From contig NZ_CP062159.1 of assembly GCF_014844035.1 (NCBI RefSeq), positions 2,852,001 to 2,916,000 of the forward strand: 64,000 bases of DNA, given 5' to 3'. Made by a program: the position numbers and the translations under genes. Positions 18,288 to 27,728 of this stretch are shown here, in pieces. Each line of letters starts with the position of its first letter. Within the stretch, counting starts at the first letter, position 1. Origin of the DNA: Flavobacterium sp. MDT1-60. GTDB lineage: Bacteria > Bacteroidota > Bacteroidia > Flavobacteriales > Flavobacteriaceae. The notes beneath the pieces are model-generated. The model searched no databases, had not been told where the DNA came from, and worked only from the letters and a program-made list of their open reading frames with translations.

Positions 18288-19658
18288 ATGAAAAAAATAA
18301 CGCTTTGTTTTGCACTATTACTTTCACTTGTTTTTTTATCCTTTAAAAAAGACAAGTCTGGTGTGACTTTACAGGAAGTTATAGTAAAGGCTCCTTTTGA
18401 AATGCCAGCCATAAAAATTCCTGATTTTAGCAAATGCGAAGAATTCTCTATTGCTGATTTTGGAGCTGTTAAAGGCGATAAAGAAAAAACTTCAGAAGCC
18501 ATAAATAAAGCGATTGCAAAAGCCAATAAAGCAGGAGGAGGAACGGTTGTGATCCCGGAAGGAGAATGGCTAATGAAGAAAATCCACTTTAAAAGTAATG
18601 TAAACTTACATCTGAATAAAGGAGCGGTTTTACTTTTTTCAGAAGATCCAAACGATTATTTACCGGCTGTAAGCTCGACTTGGGAAGGGTATGAATGTTA
18701 TAATTATTCTCCTTTGATTTATGCCTATAAATGTAAAAATATTGCCATTACTGGCGAGGGCGAATTAAAAGCCAAAATGGATGTTTGGCAAGTTTGGTTT
18801 GCGCGTCCAAAAGCGCATATGGAAAGCCTGAAAAGATTGTATTATCTGGCTTCTTACAACAAACCATTAAAAGAGCGTCAAATGGTAAATGACAGCGCTC
18901 ATTTTCGTCCGCAGTTTATTCAGTTCAATCGATGTGAAAATATATTAATGGATGGCGTTTCCATTACCAACAGTCCATTCTGGACGATTCATCCTTTTCT
19001 ATCGAAGGATGTTGTACTCAGAAATTTGAAAGTTTATGCACACGGTCACAATAATGATGGTGTCGATCCTGAAATGAGTCAGAATGTATTAATTGAAAAT
19101 TGTATTTTTGATCAGGGAGATGATGCTATTGCGATAAAATCAGGGAGTAATCAGGATGCCTGGAGATTGCATACTCCTTCAAAAAATATTGTAATGCGTA
19201 ATTGTACCGTTAAAAATGGACATCAATTAGTAGCCATCGGAAGTGAACTTTCGGGCGGAATAGAAAATGTTTTTATTGATAATTGCACTGTCGTGGATGG
19301 CGCAAAATTGAATCATCTTTTATTCATTAAAACAAATGAAAGAAGAGGCGGATTTGTAAATAACATTCATATGACGAATATCACAGCAGGAAAAATTGAT
19401 GCCGGAATTCTGGGAATTGAAACCGATGTTTTATATCAATGGCGTGATTTAGTTCCGACAATTGAACGTAAACTGACTCCCATAAAAAATGTGTATCTGG
19501 AGAATGTAAAAGCAACAGATGTGAAGTTTATCTCGAGAATTTTAGGTCAGAAAGAACTTCCTGTAGAAAATATATTTCTGAAAAATGTTCATGCAGATGC
19601 GGTTCAGGGAAATCAGAATATTCATGAAAATGCAGTGAATTTTGAGAATAAAAATTAA
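18288..19658 (+). CDS. GH28 family pectinase (polygalacturonase / rhamnogalacturonase type)
   Basis: The 456-residue protein has an N-terminal hydrophobic signal (MKKITLCFALLLSLVFLSF) and then the GH28 start FSIADFGAVKGDKEKTSEAI. The right-handed beta-helix carries the family's catalytic aspartates: HNNDGVDPEMS, FDQGDDAIAIKSG, the His/Gly strand GHQLVAIGSELSGG and a basic pair in IKTNERRGG. GH28 enzymes hydrolyse galacturonosyl bonds in homogalacturonan or RG-I. The neighbours favour RG-I or exo-acting use on unsaturated or oligomeric products, but sequence alone does not settle this. It sits between lutA and lutB on the same strand, and its stop is 37 bp before lutB. Confidence 0.9.
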   Translation: MKKITLCFALLLSLVFLSFKKDKSGVTLQEVIVKAPFEMPAIKIPDFSKCEEFSIADFGAVKGDKEKTSEAINKAIAKANKAGGGTVVIPEGEWLMKKIHFKSNVNLHLNKGAVLLFSEDPNDYLPAVSSTWEGYECYNYSPLIYAYKCKNIAITGEGELKAKMDVWQVWFARPKAHMESLKRLYYLASYNKPLKERQMVNDSAHFRPQFIQFNRCENILMDGVSITNSPFWTIHPFLSKDVVLRNLKVYAHGHNNDGVDPEMSQNVLIENCIFDQGDDAIAIKSGSNQDAWRLHTPSKNIVMRNCTVKNGHQLVAIGSELSGGIENVFIDNCTVVDGAKLNHLLFIKTNERRGGFVNNIHMTNITAGKIDAGILGIETDVLYQWRDLVPTIERKLTPIKNVYLENVKATDVKFISRILGQKELPVENIFLKNVHADAVQGNQNIHENAVNFENKN

Positions 19659-19695
19659 TTATAAGACTAACTGTTTTATAGTAAAGTAATAAAAG

Positions 19696-21096
19696 ATGTC
19701 TTCAAAAAAAATAATAGAACACAGCGAAGCCGCAACACGTTTTAATAAAGATGTTGAACGGGTAAACTGGCATGATGAAACGCTTTGGTTTGTTCGTGAA
19801 AAACGTGATAAATCGGCGAATCAAATTCAGGATTGGGAACTGCTTCGTGAAACTGCTTCTCGAATCAAAAATAATGTGCTGGCCAATATGCACGATTATT
19901 TAAGTGATTTTGAAGCTAATGCTCAGAAAAACGGAATCATCGTGCACTGGGCTGCCGATGCAAAAGAGCATAATGAAATTGTGCATTCGATTTTGCAAAA
20001 ACACGATGTAAAGCAAATGGTGAAATCAAAATCAATGCTTACAGAAGAATGTCACCTGAATGATTATTTAGCGGATAAAGGTATCGAAGTTATCGATTCT
20101 GATTTAGGAGAATATATTGTTCAGCTCCGTAAAGAACCGCCAAGCCACATTGTATTGCCGGCAATTCACCTAAAAAAAGAAGATGTAAGTGAAACATTTC
20201 ACGAACATCTGGGTACGGAAAAAGGAAATTTTGATCCTCAATATTTAACCGAATCAGCAAGGCGTGAACTTCGTGATACATTTTTAACTCGTAAAGCGGC
20301 TTTAACCGGAGTTAATTTTGCAGTTGCCGAAACAGGCGAATTTGTAGTTTGTACCAATGAAGGAAATGCTGATATGGGTGCGCATTTAGCAGATGTTCAC
20401 ATTGCGTGTATGGGATTCGAAAAACTGATTCCGCAACGCAAACATCTAGGTGTTTTCCTGAGATTATTGGCCAGAAGTGCAACAGGACAACCGATTACCA
20501 CTTTTTCAAGTCATTTTAAAAAGCCAAGAGACGGAAAAGAAATTCATATTGTAATTGTTGATAATGGAAGAAGTACACAATTAGGAAGACCCGATTTTAG
20601 AAACTCTTTAAAATGTATTCGTTGTGGCGCTTGTATGAACACTTGTCCGGTTTACAGAAGAAGTGGTGGACATAGTTATCATAATGCGGTGGCAGGACCA
20701 ATTGGGTCTATTTTAGCCCCTAATTTAGACATGAGCAAAAATGCCGATTTACCTTTTGCAAGCACACTTTGTGGTTCGTGTACGAATGTATGTCCGGTAA
20801 AAATTGATATTCACGATCAGTTGTACAAATGGCGTCAGGTTTTGGTGAAGGAGGGTCATACGCCAACTTCAAAAACGATTGCGATGAAAACCATGGCAAC
20901 CGTTTTAGCGAATCCAACCGTATTTAATTTAGCCGGAAAATCAGGAAGATTTGTAATGAAAAATATTCCGGCATTAGTGAATAATAAAATGAACAAATGG
21001 TACGATCAACGTGAAATGCCAGACGTTCCGGAAGAATCTTTTAGAGAATGGTACAAGAAAAATTCAAGGGAATCTAAAGCGAAAAAAGATGAGTAG
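19696..21096 (+). CDS. lutB: L-lactate oxidation complex subunit LutB (LUD + ferredoxin domains)
   Basis: The 466-residue protein has an N-terminal LUD domain (about residues 60-300, including TGVNFAVAETGEFVVCTNEG and PQRKHLGVFLRLL). It then has a two-cluster ferredoxin segment with CIRCGACMNTCPVYRRSGG and STLCGSCTNVCPVKIDIHDQ, and a helical C-terminus. This is the LutB/YkgF architecture. It acts in the cytoplasm with LutA and LutC. The lutC start codon (21089) lies inside its last codons, showing tight co-translation. Length is normal for the family. Confidence 0.94.
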   Translation: MSSKKIIEHSEAATRFNKDVERVNWHDETLWFVREKRDKSANQIQDWELLRETASRIKNNVLANMHDYLSDFEANAQKNGIIVHWAADAKEHNEIVHSILQKHDVKQMVKSKSMLTEECHLNDYLADKGIEVIDSDLGEYIVQLRKEPPSHIVLPAIHLKKEDVSETFHEHLGTEKGNFDPQYLTESARRELRDTFLTRKAALTGVNFAVAETGEFVVCTNEGNADMGAHLADVHIACMGFEKLIPQRKHLGVFLRLLARSATGQPITTFSSHFKKPRDGKEIHIVIVDNGRSTQLGRPDFRNSLKCIRCGACMNTCPVYRRSGGHSYHNAVAGPIGSILAPNLDMSKNADLPFASTLCGSCTNVCPVKIDIHDQLYKWRQVLVKEGHTPTSKTIAMKTMATVLANPTVFNLAGKSGRFVMKNIPALVNNKMNKWYDQREMPDVPEESFREWYKKNSRESKAKKDE

Positions 21097-21676
21097 TAAA
21101 GCTGAAATTTTAAATAAAATAAAACAAAGTCAGCCTAATCTAACTGCTGAATTACCTGATCTAAAAGTTTTGGGTTCAGAACAGTTTGATGTGCTGGAAA
21201 TGTATAAAACGGTATTAAAAAACATTGGAGGAAATCCGGTAGAAGTGGCTGATTATAATGAAATACTAGCTTATATCAGGAATAATTATCCACTGGAGAA
21301 ACGCATTATAACGACAATTTCGGAGCTTTCTGAAATCGCTGTTTTAGATTGGACCAATGATGATCCGCATTCGCTTCAAAATGTAGAATTAACGATTATA
21401 AAAGCACATTTTGGTGTTGCTGAAAATAGTGCCCTTTGGGTAACCGATGCTATTTTAGGACAACGTGTAGCACCTTTTATTACACAATATCTGGCTATCA
21501 TAGTAAATAAAAAAGACCTTATTCCAACAATGCATCAGGCTTACGATCGAATCGGAAATCAGGAATATGGTTTCGGAACTTTTATCGCCGGACCTTCTAA
21601 GACTGCGGATATTGAACAGTCTTTGGTTTTGGGTGCACATGGGGCAAGAGGATTGGTTGTTTTTTTGATGGAATAA
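21089..21676 (+). CDS. lutC: L-lactate oxidation complex subunit LutC (LUD domain)
   Basis: The start chosen is ATG 21089 (MSSKAEILNKIKQSQ), overlapping the end of lutB by 8 bases; a longer frame begins inside lutB but is not credible. The 195-residue LUD domain ends in the conserved QRVAPFITQYLAIIV, GTFIAGPSKTADIEQSLVLG and AHGARGLVVFLM. With LutA and LutB it completes lactate-to-pyruvate conversion, closing the rhamnose route to central metabolism. It is the last gene of the rhamnose cluster; 369 bp of repeat-bearing spacer follow. Confidence 0.93.
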   Translation: MSSKAEILNKIKQSQPNLTAELPDLKVLGSEQFDVLEMYKTVLKNIGGNPVEVADYNEILAYIRNNYPLEKRIITTISELSEIAVLDWTNDDPHSLQNVELTIIKAHFGVAENSALWVTDAILGQRVAPFITQYLAIIVNKKDLIPTMHQAYDRIGNQEYGFGTFIAGPSKTADIEQSLVLGAHGARGLVVFLME

Positions 21677-22045
21677 AAATATATCGTTTCATAAAGAATT
21701 TATAATATTAGGATTTGATTCGGATTGTGTAAATCGCAGAGACGCGATTCATCGCGTCTCTACTCTTAAAATGAAAATGTGCAATGGCGATTAATTGATG
21801 ATGAAATGCGCATTTGCCGATTAATTGATTATGGAACTGCAGAGACGCGATAAATCGCGTCTGTACGCAATAGAAAGCGAAGGGCAATAAAAAGTTTTTT
21901 TTCTATTTAAAAAGTAGAGCCATAAAAAATAATTCCCATCATAAATCAAAATAAAACTCCTTGCTAGTCCAGGCGTCCCGTTCTTGAACGCAAATTTAAA
22001 ATATTTCTTAATTTATCCAAAAAGCATTTTTCGTATATTTGAAAT
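21677..22045. repeat. Intergenic spacer with two GAGACGCGAT hairpin repeats
   Basis: Two related stem-loops occur: GAGACGCGATTCATCGCGTCTC (around 21739-21760) and AGACGCGATAAATCGCGTCT (around 21843-21862). Direct copies of GCGATTAATTGAT-like words lie between them. No coding frame. The box TATATTTG at 22034-22041 is only 4 bases before the ATG of the next gene, so that mRNA may be leaderless. Confidence 0.6.
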
Positions 22046-22522
22046 ATGGATGTAAATATAAAAGACATATCTATCAAACGTGCCACTACTGCTGATTTAC
22101 CTAAACTGGTAGAATTTCTGCAGTTTCTTGTTGCTGCAGAGCGACCATTTGACCCAACACTTAAAGAGGGTCAAATCTTCTATTATAACATAGAAGATTT
22201 TATATCCGATGAGAAAACAGAACTTCTGGTTATCGACTATAAGCATCAAATCATTGGTTGTGGATATGCCCAGATTCGATCAGCAAAACCGTATCAAAAC
22301 CATGAATTATTCGGTTATCTTGGTTTCATGTATGTAAGCCCGGAATTTAGAGGAAATGGGTTTAATAATCTATTGCTGAATGATCTTAAAAAATGGGTTT
22401 TATCTAAAGGAATAACTGAGGTTAGACTCGAGGTTTACTCTGAAAACGAGCCAGCAATCAGAGCTTATGAAAAAGCCGGTTTTAAGCAGATATTGACAAC
22501 GATGCGTTGCGATATAAGCTAA
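22046..22522 (+). CDS. GNAT family N-acetyltransferase
   Basis: The 158-residue cytoplasmic protein has the GNAT core: IKRATTADLPKLVEFLQFL at the start, the acetyl-CoA-binding strand and loop LGFMYVSPEFRGNGFNNLLL (R/Q-x-x-G-x-G/A type), and the C-terminal EVRLEVYSENEPAIRAYEKA followed by GFKQI. The substrate is unknown. It is a stand-alone gene between the lut and HTCS genes and has no evident link to pectin use. Confidence 0.85.
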   Translation: MDVNIKDISIKRATTADLPKLVEFLQFLVAAERPFDPTLKEGQIFYYNIEDFISDEKTELLVIDYKHQIIGCGYAQIRSAKPYQNHELFGYLGFMYVSPEFRGNGFNNLLLNDLKKWVLSKGITEVRLEVYSENEPAIRAYEKAGFKQILTTMRCDIS

Positions 22523-22733
22523 AGCGGGACAGTTGAGAAGTAAAGAATTATAAAAATGCCAATTGAACATATAGATACTTTTTTTTGCAGGTATAACTTT
22601 ATTAAAAATACAGATTAGGGATAAAATCTTATAAGTAAAGAAGTATATTAATTTTTATATACTCATTTTTATGAAATATCTATAAAATTAACTTATAATT
22701 GTACCTTTTACACCAAACAAAAAAATATTTATT

Positions 22734-25112
22734 TTGAGGTATTTTGTTTTACATCTTCTTTTTTTAATAGGTTTTTCTTCTGTAAGTTTTGCACAGGATA
22801 ATCCCATAAAATTTCTTGATATTTCTGATGGTTTGTCTAATAATTCGGTAACCACCATTTTTCAGGACAGCGACGGTTATCTTTGGTTTGGAACTTATGA
22901 CGGATTGAACCGCTATGACGGCTATAATTTCAAAGTTTTCCGCAACAGAATCAACGATAAGAAATCATTACTCTTTAATACGATTTATAGCATCGAAGGA
23001 GATTCCCGAAAAAATATTTGGGTTGGAGGTGCTAATGGAGTATGTGTTTATAATAAAACCAATGCCACATTTAATCCTGTCCAGTTTTCTTTAGGTAATT
23101 CAAAACAAAAAGTATTAAAAGACATTATTCACCAAATGAGATCTGTTTCTGATAATTTGGTCTTGGTCGCATCACAGAATTTGGGATTAATTACTTTTGA
23201 AAATGGCTCTTTTGTTGGAAAACATATTCCGTTAAACCTGTTAGAAAACAAAATTGCAGTCAATAATTATGATGCTATTGCACTTCAGGACGATAAAAAA
23301 AAAGCGAATTGCTGGGTTTACGTCAGAAACGTTGGGGTTTGTAGTTACAGTTATTCTTCTAAACGCTTAAAAGTTGTTTTTCCACTTTCTAAAGAAGTGA
23401 AAGCAATGAAATTATCGTCAGATGAAAATCTTTGGTTGGGAACTGACGAAGGACTTTTTCTTTTTAATACCAAATCAGGTTTGCTTTCTGATAATTATTT
23501 TTCGATCAAATGCAGTGTTACCGATATTCTTTTGGATAAAAAAAGAGAAATCTGGATTACTACAGACGGTTGCGGAATTTTTAAAGTCGATGCAATAAAT
23601 AAAAAAGCAATCGCTTATAATACCATAAATGACAATCAATTAGCCAAAAGTAATTCGGTTTGGAGTTTATACGAAGATAAATCCGGAAACAAATGGTTTG
23701 GCTCATTACGTGGTGGAATTAGTATGCTGAGCAGTACGCCCAAATATTTTAAAAGTATACGATACAATGCAAAAAATTCTGCTGAGAATTTTATTTTATC
23801 TTTTTGTGAAGATGAAAAAAACAATTTATGGGTAGGAACAGATGGAGCAGGTTTAAAATATTGGAACCGAAAGAATAATACCTACGTAAATTATGGCATT
23901 GCACTTTCAAGTACTTTTATTACAGGGATAGTACGCGATAATAATAACGATATCTGGGTTTCTACCTGGGCGGGCGGCGTAAACCGTATTAACAAAAAAA
24001 ACAATACAGTAACACGATTTTCCTGTTACAATCCGTATACTAAACAAGTTGAAAAAAACATTTGGTTTGTGTACAAAGACTCAAAAGCTAATATTTGGGC
24101 AAGTGCAACAAACGAGGGGTCTTTATATATATATGATCGCGATAAAAATAGTTTTGTACTTTTTGATAACACAATCAATAACTTGCAATGTTTGATAGAA
24201 ACCAGTGATGGAAAACTTTGGGGAGCCAATTACAGTACCTTGTTTTCTATAGAAAAAAATACCAGAAAAGTTAATAAAAAGGCTTTTGGGAATCCTATTC
24301 GATGCATTCATGAAGACAAAGACAAAAATTTGTGGCTGGGTACGCAGGAAGGCGGACTAGTATTGTTTGACCGTAAAACCAGTACTTTTAAAAGATTCAC
24401 AACAGACGATGGTTTGCCTTCAAATACTGTTTTACGATTATTAGAAGATAAGGAAGGAAATCTCTGGATGAGTACATACAACGGAATTTGCAGATTTGAC
24501 AAAAAAATGAAAACCTTCCGTAATTTTTCTGTCAATGACGGGCTTCAAAGCAATCAATTTAGTTTTAATGCAGGCATCAAATTATCAACAGGAGAATTTT
24601 TATTTGGTGGAATAAACGGTTTCAATATCTTTTTCCCGGAAGCGATTAAAGGGTTTAATCAGGAAAACAATTTATTACTAACTGATTTTTATGTCAACAA
24701 TCAGCCAATCGAAGAAAATAAAAATGACGTAGTATCAGAATGGAAATTGGGTAAAATTAAAGAAGTTAGCCTGCCTTATGATCAAACAACTTTATCATTA
24801 GAGTTCGTGGCCTTAGATTATAACAATGCCGACAAGATAAATTATGCGTATTATTTAGAAGGCTGGGACGAACAGTGGAATTATGTGGGTCAGGCCCGAA
24901 AAGCAAATTATGCCCGTCTAACCGAAGGAAAATATACATTTAAAGTAAGAACAACCAATTTTAAAGGAGGCTGGAATAAGGAAATAAGCCTTGTAACAAT
25001 CGAAATTTTACCGCCATGGTATAGAACCTGGTGGGCATATACCTTGTATTTACTGGCTTTGGCAGGGATTCTTTTTGCCTATTTGGAATATCATAAAATA
25101 AAGAAAAACTAA
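22734..25112 (+). CDS. Hybrid two-component regulator (HTCS), periplasmic sensor part
   Basis: The start is TTG at 22734, as no in-frame ATG precedes the signal peptide (RYFVLHLLFLIGFSSVSFAQ). The sensor has many two-component propeller repeats of the type FQDSDGYLWFGTYDGLNRYD, LYEDKSGNKWFGSLRGGISM and LLEDKEGNLWMSTYNGICRF. These are followed by a Y_Y_Y domain (about 690-760) and a membrane helix (WWAYTLYLLALAGILFAYLE). The frame then stops at KIKKN near 25110. Adding one A to the run GAAAAAC would continue into LKYKVKIAELESKKEKEV and the kinase domain. Such sensors bind oligosaccharides in the periplasm and control neighbouring PULs. Confidence 0.85.
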   Translation: MRYFVLHLLFLIGFSSVSFAQDNPIKFLDISDGLSNNSVTTIFQDSDGYLWFGTYDGLNRYDGYNFKVFRNRINDKKSLLFNTIYSIEGDSRKNIWVGGANGVCVYNKTNATFNPVQFSLGNSKQKVLKDIIHQMRSVSDNLVLVASQNLGLITFENGSFVGKHIPLNLLENKIAVNNYDAIALQDDKKKANCWVYVRNVGVCSYSYSSKRLKVVFPLSKEVKAMKLSSDENLWLGTDEGLFLFNTKSGLLSDNYFSIKCSVTDILLDKKREIWITTDGCGIFKVDAINKKAIAYNTINDNQLAKSNSVWSLYEDKSGNKWFGSLRGGISMLSSTPKYFKSIRYNAKNSAENFILSFCEDEKNNLWVGTDGAGLKYWNRKNNTYVNYGIALSSTFITGIVRDNNNDIWVSTWAGGVNRINKKNNTVTRFSCYNPYTKQVEKNIWFVYKDSKANIWASATNEGSLYIYDRDKNSFVLFDNTINNLQCLIETSDGKLWGANYSTLFSIEKNTRKVNKKAFGNPIRCIHEDKDKNLWLGTQEGGLVLFDRKTSTFKRFTTDDGLPSNTVLRLLEDKEGNLWMSTYNGICRFDKKMKTFRNFSVNDGLQSNQFSFNAGIKLSTGEFLFGGINGFNIFFPEAIKGFNQENNLLLTDFYVNNQPIEENKNDVVSEWKLGKIKEVSLPYDQTTLSLEFVALDYNNADKINYAYYLEGWDEQWNYVGQARKANYARLTEGKYTFKVRTTNFKGGWNKEISLVTIEILPPWYRTWWAYTLYLLALAGILFAYLEYHKIKKN

Positions 25113-25180
25113 AATATAAAGTAAAAATTGCTGAACTGGAAAGCAAGAAAGAAAAGGAGGTTGCCGAAAAACAATCGTCG

Positions 25181-26782
25181 ATGTTTACGTATATCTCGCA
25201 CGAGTTTAGAACGCCGCTTTCGCTGATTATAAATCCGCTGAAAAAAGCAGTTCAGAAAGAAAGTATTCAAAACGGTTCTTCTGGAAGTGATTTGGCCATT
25301 GCACACCGAAATGCCCGTAGACTATTGAGTCTGGTTGATCAGTTGCTTCTTTTCCGTAAAGCTGAAAATGATGCTGATTCTCTCAGATTATCGAATATAA
25401 ATGTAAATAATCTTTGCAATGAAGTGTATCAATGCTTCGTAAATCAGGCAAAGGAGAAAAACATCACATATAAATTTGATATTCCGCAGCATGATATTGA
25501 AATTATTGGAGATTATGAAAAAATAGAAATTTCCTTATTTAATTTAATGTCAAATGCCTTTAAATACACACCAATTGGGGGAGAGATTAACCTAAAGCTT
25601 TCTGAAAATGATCATGAAGTTATATTAGAAATTTCCGATAATGGTGATGGAATTGAAAAGAAAGATATTGACATTATTTTCGAAAAATTCAAACAGATCA
25701 ATTCAAAAGTTTCCGTTGGAACGGGTTTCGGAATTGGACTTTATATTGTGAAATATTTTGTTGACAAACATAAAGGAACAGTAAGCTGCAGCAGTGAAGT
25801 AGGAAAAGGAAGCACTTTTACATTGGCATTCCTGAAAGGAAACCGTCATTTTGAAAATATTGAAATTACTGATGTTGTTGCAAAAAGAAGTCAGTTATTT
25901 GATGAACTTATCATTGATGATTCAGAACAAAATAATCAGTCTTTAAATAATACAGTTTCAGAAAGTGATTTTCAGAAAATCATGCTTACTGATAAACGTA
26001 CGGTTTTAATAATAGATGATAATGCAGAAATCAGGGCCTATCTGATCAAATTATTCTCGGAAAATTATATTGTTTATAATGCTGAAAATGGAGAAGAAGG
26101 CCTGAAGCTGACCAGGAAACATATGCCTGATCTGGTCATCAGTGACATTACGATGGAACATATGGATGGTCTGGAATTATGCCGAAAAATAAAAGAAAAC
26201 GAAAGTTTATCTCATATTCCGGTTATTTTATTAACAGCTTCTAAAAACCCGGAAACACATTTACAGGGTATTACAGATGGTGCTGATGATTATATTACAA
26301 AGCCTTTTGATGATGATATACTCGTAGCGCGTGTGGAGTCATTATTGCGAAACAGAAGCAACCTGCGTACTTATTTCTTAGACAGTATAACGCTTAGGGA
26401 AAACTCACAAAAGGTTCCGGTTGAATACCAGGAAATCTTAAAAAAATGTATCGATATTGTCGAAGCCAATATTCATAAAAAAGATTTTACGATTAAGAAT
26501 TTTGCACTCGAAATGGGAATGAGCCATAGAACACTTTATACCAAAATCAAGATCATTTCAGGTCAGACTTTAAATGCTTTTATTCGTTCGCTAAGAATTC
26601 GAAGAGCGGCGATGTTAATGTTGACAGAAGATATGAATATTGCGCAGGCAAGTGCCGAAGTTGGTTTTGAAGATCCAAAGTATTTTAGACAGCAATTTGT
26701 TAAACTTTTTGGAATGACGCCTTCAGAGTATATTAAAAAGTACAAAAGTTCTTTTAATTCTGATTTGAATATTATTAAATAA
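25181..26782 (+). CDS. Hybrid two-component regulator (HTCS), kinase-receiver-AraC part (displaced frame)
   Basis: The frame is open from about 25113; the ATG at 25181 is internal to the kinase domain. Domains in order: HisKA with the phospho-His in YISHEFRTPLSLI, HATPase with LMSNAFKYTPIGG and GTGFGIGLYIVKYFV, a receiver (about residues 285-395) with phospho-acceptor Asp in MPDLVISDITMEHMDG and KPF Lys, and an AraC-type HTH (about 430-530) ending EVGFEDPKYFRQQFVKLFG and MTPSEY. Joined to the upstream part it would give a normal HTCS of about 1350 residues. Split as written, the periplasmic signal could not reach the kinase. It likely regulates the PUL at 36.6-52.3 kb or the upstream RG-I genes. 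Confidence 0.85.
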   Translation: MFTYISHEFRTPLSLIINPLKKAVQKESIQNGSSGSDLAIAHRNARRLLSLVDQLLLFRKAENDADSLRLSNINVNNLCNEVYQCFVNQAKEKNITYKFDIPQHDIEIIGDYEKIEISLFNLMSNAFKYTPIGGEINLKLSENDHEVILEISDNGDGIEKKDIDIIFEKFKQINSKVSVGTGFGIGLYIVKYFVDKHKGTVSCSSEVGKGSTFTLAFLKGNRHFENIEITDVVAKRSQLFDELIIDDSEQNNQSLNNTVSESDFQKIMLTDKRTVLIIDDNAEIRAYLIKLFSENYIVYNAENGEEGLKLTRKHMPDLVISDITMEHMDGLELCRKIKENESLSHIPVILLTASKNPETHLQGITDGADDYITKPFDDDILVARVESLLRNRSNLRTYFLDSITLRENSQKVPVEYQEILKKCIDIVEANIHKKDFTIKNFALEMGMSHRTLYTKIKIISGQTLNAFIRSLRIRRAAMLMLTEDMNIAQASAEVGFEDPKYFRQQFVKLFGMTPSEYIKKYKSSFNSDLNIIK

Positions 26783-26843
26783 AAGGGTTCTTTCGCGAAC
26801 AACTAGTCTGTTTTCAAAACTTTTTATGTCTTTCCAATTAATT

Positions 26844-27728
26844 TTAAACCTGGCTCTTGTACCTTAGGCGATATTCTCTTGGCGATATTTCCATAACCAA
26901 TCTAAAGGATTTTGAAAAGTGAAATGGATCGTAATAACCTAGATGATAAGCGATTTCTTTTATCTTCATGGTACTAAATTGCAATAGGGAACACGATTTC
27001 TGGATTTTCAATTGGTTGTAATATTCCATTGGCGTAAACGATGTTTTTTCTAAAAATAATGCCCCAAAATACGAGCTCGAATACCCTGCATATTGTGCAA
27101 TTTCATGCAGCGTTATTTTGGTTGTCAGATTATTTTTCATGTAAATGATGCTCATAGGTATTACATCTAAAACTTCAGTGTCAGCCGTTTTTATTTTTAA
27201 AAACTGATCAGTATATTTTATGCTGGCTAAAAAGTGTTGCAAACAAATGCTTGCATACTCGAGATTATCAGGATAAAATCCCATTTCTAAATTTTGATAA
27301 ATCTCTTCAAAAAGATTTAAGCGGTCAGATACTCTGGTGTCGCTTAAATTTATAATTTTTCCAGAAATAGACGCGTGTAAAGAATTGCTAGTACCTTTAA
27401 AATGAAGCCAGTAAATACTCCAGGGTTTTGATAGTTCAGCTTCATAACTATGTGCTTTATGTGCGGGAATAATAAAGGCCTGATCTTTAGTAAGTGAAAA
27501 TTGCTCATTCTCAAATGTGATAAACCCTTTTCCGTTTTCGCAGTAAATTAAAATATGTTCCAACGCCCCTTTTGATCTTTTCCTAAAATGATGTTTTGCA
27601 TTGGGATAATAGCCAATATGTGTAATAAATAAGTTTTTTGCAATTTCATTCTCCGATTGAAAATTACGCACACTGTAAGGTACTACTATTGCTCTTTCGC
27701 CTTTAAAACCATCCGCTATTTGATCCAT
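26844..27728 (-). CDS. AraC-family transcriptional regulator with N-terminal cupin sensor
   Basis: The 294-residue protein has an AraC-binding cupin (about residues 35-160: RKRSKGALEHILIYCENGKG, FIIPAHKAHSYEAELSKPWS, IYWLHFKG) and two HTH motifs (about 195-290: KITLHEIAQYAGYSSSYFGA, MKIKEIAYHLGYYDPFHFSK, ISPREYRLRY). It is cytoplasmic and binds a small sugar in the cupin by analogy with AraC. It is divergent from the MFS permease gene, with a 365-bp region holding a 15-bp direct repeat, so it probably controls that permease and the DUF5107 gene. The effector is unknown. Confidence 0.88.
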   Translation of the reverse strand: MDQIADGFKGERAIVVPYSVRNFQSENEIAKNLFITHIGYYPNAKHHFRKRSKGALEHILIYCENGKGFITFENEQFSLTKDQAFIIPAHKAHSYEAELSKPWSIYWLHFKGTSNSLHASISGKIINLSDTRVSDRLNLFEEIYQNLEMGFYPDNLEYASICLQHFLASIKYTDQFLKIKTADTEVLDVIPMSIIYMKNNLTTKITLHEIAQYAGYSSSYFGALFLEKTSFTPMEYYNQLKIQKSCSLLQFSTMKIKEIAYHLGYYDPFHFSKSFRLVMEISPREYRLRYKSQV

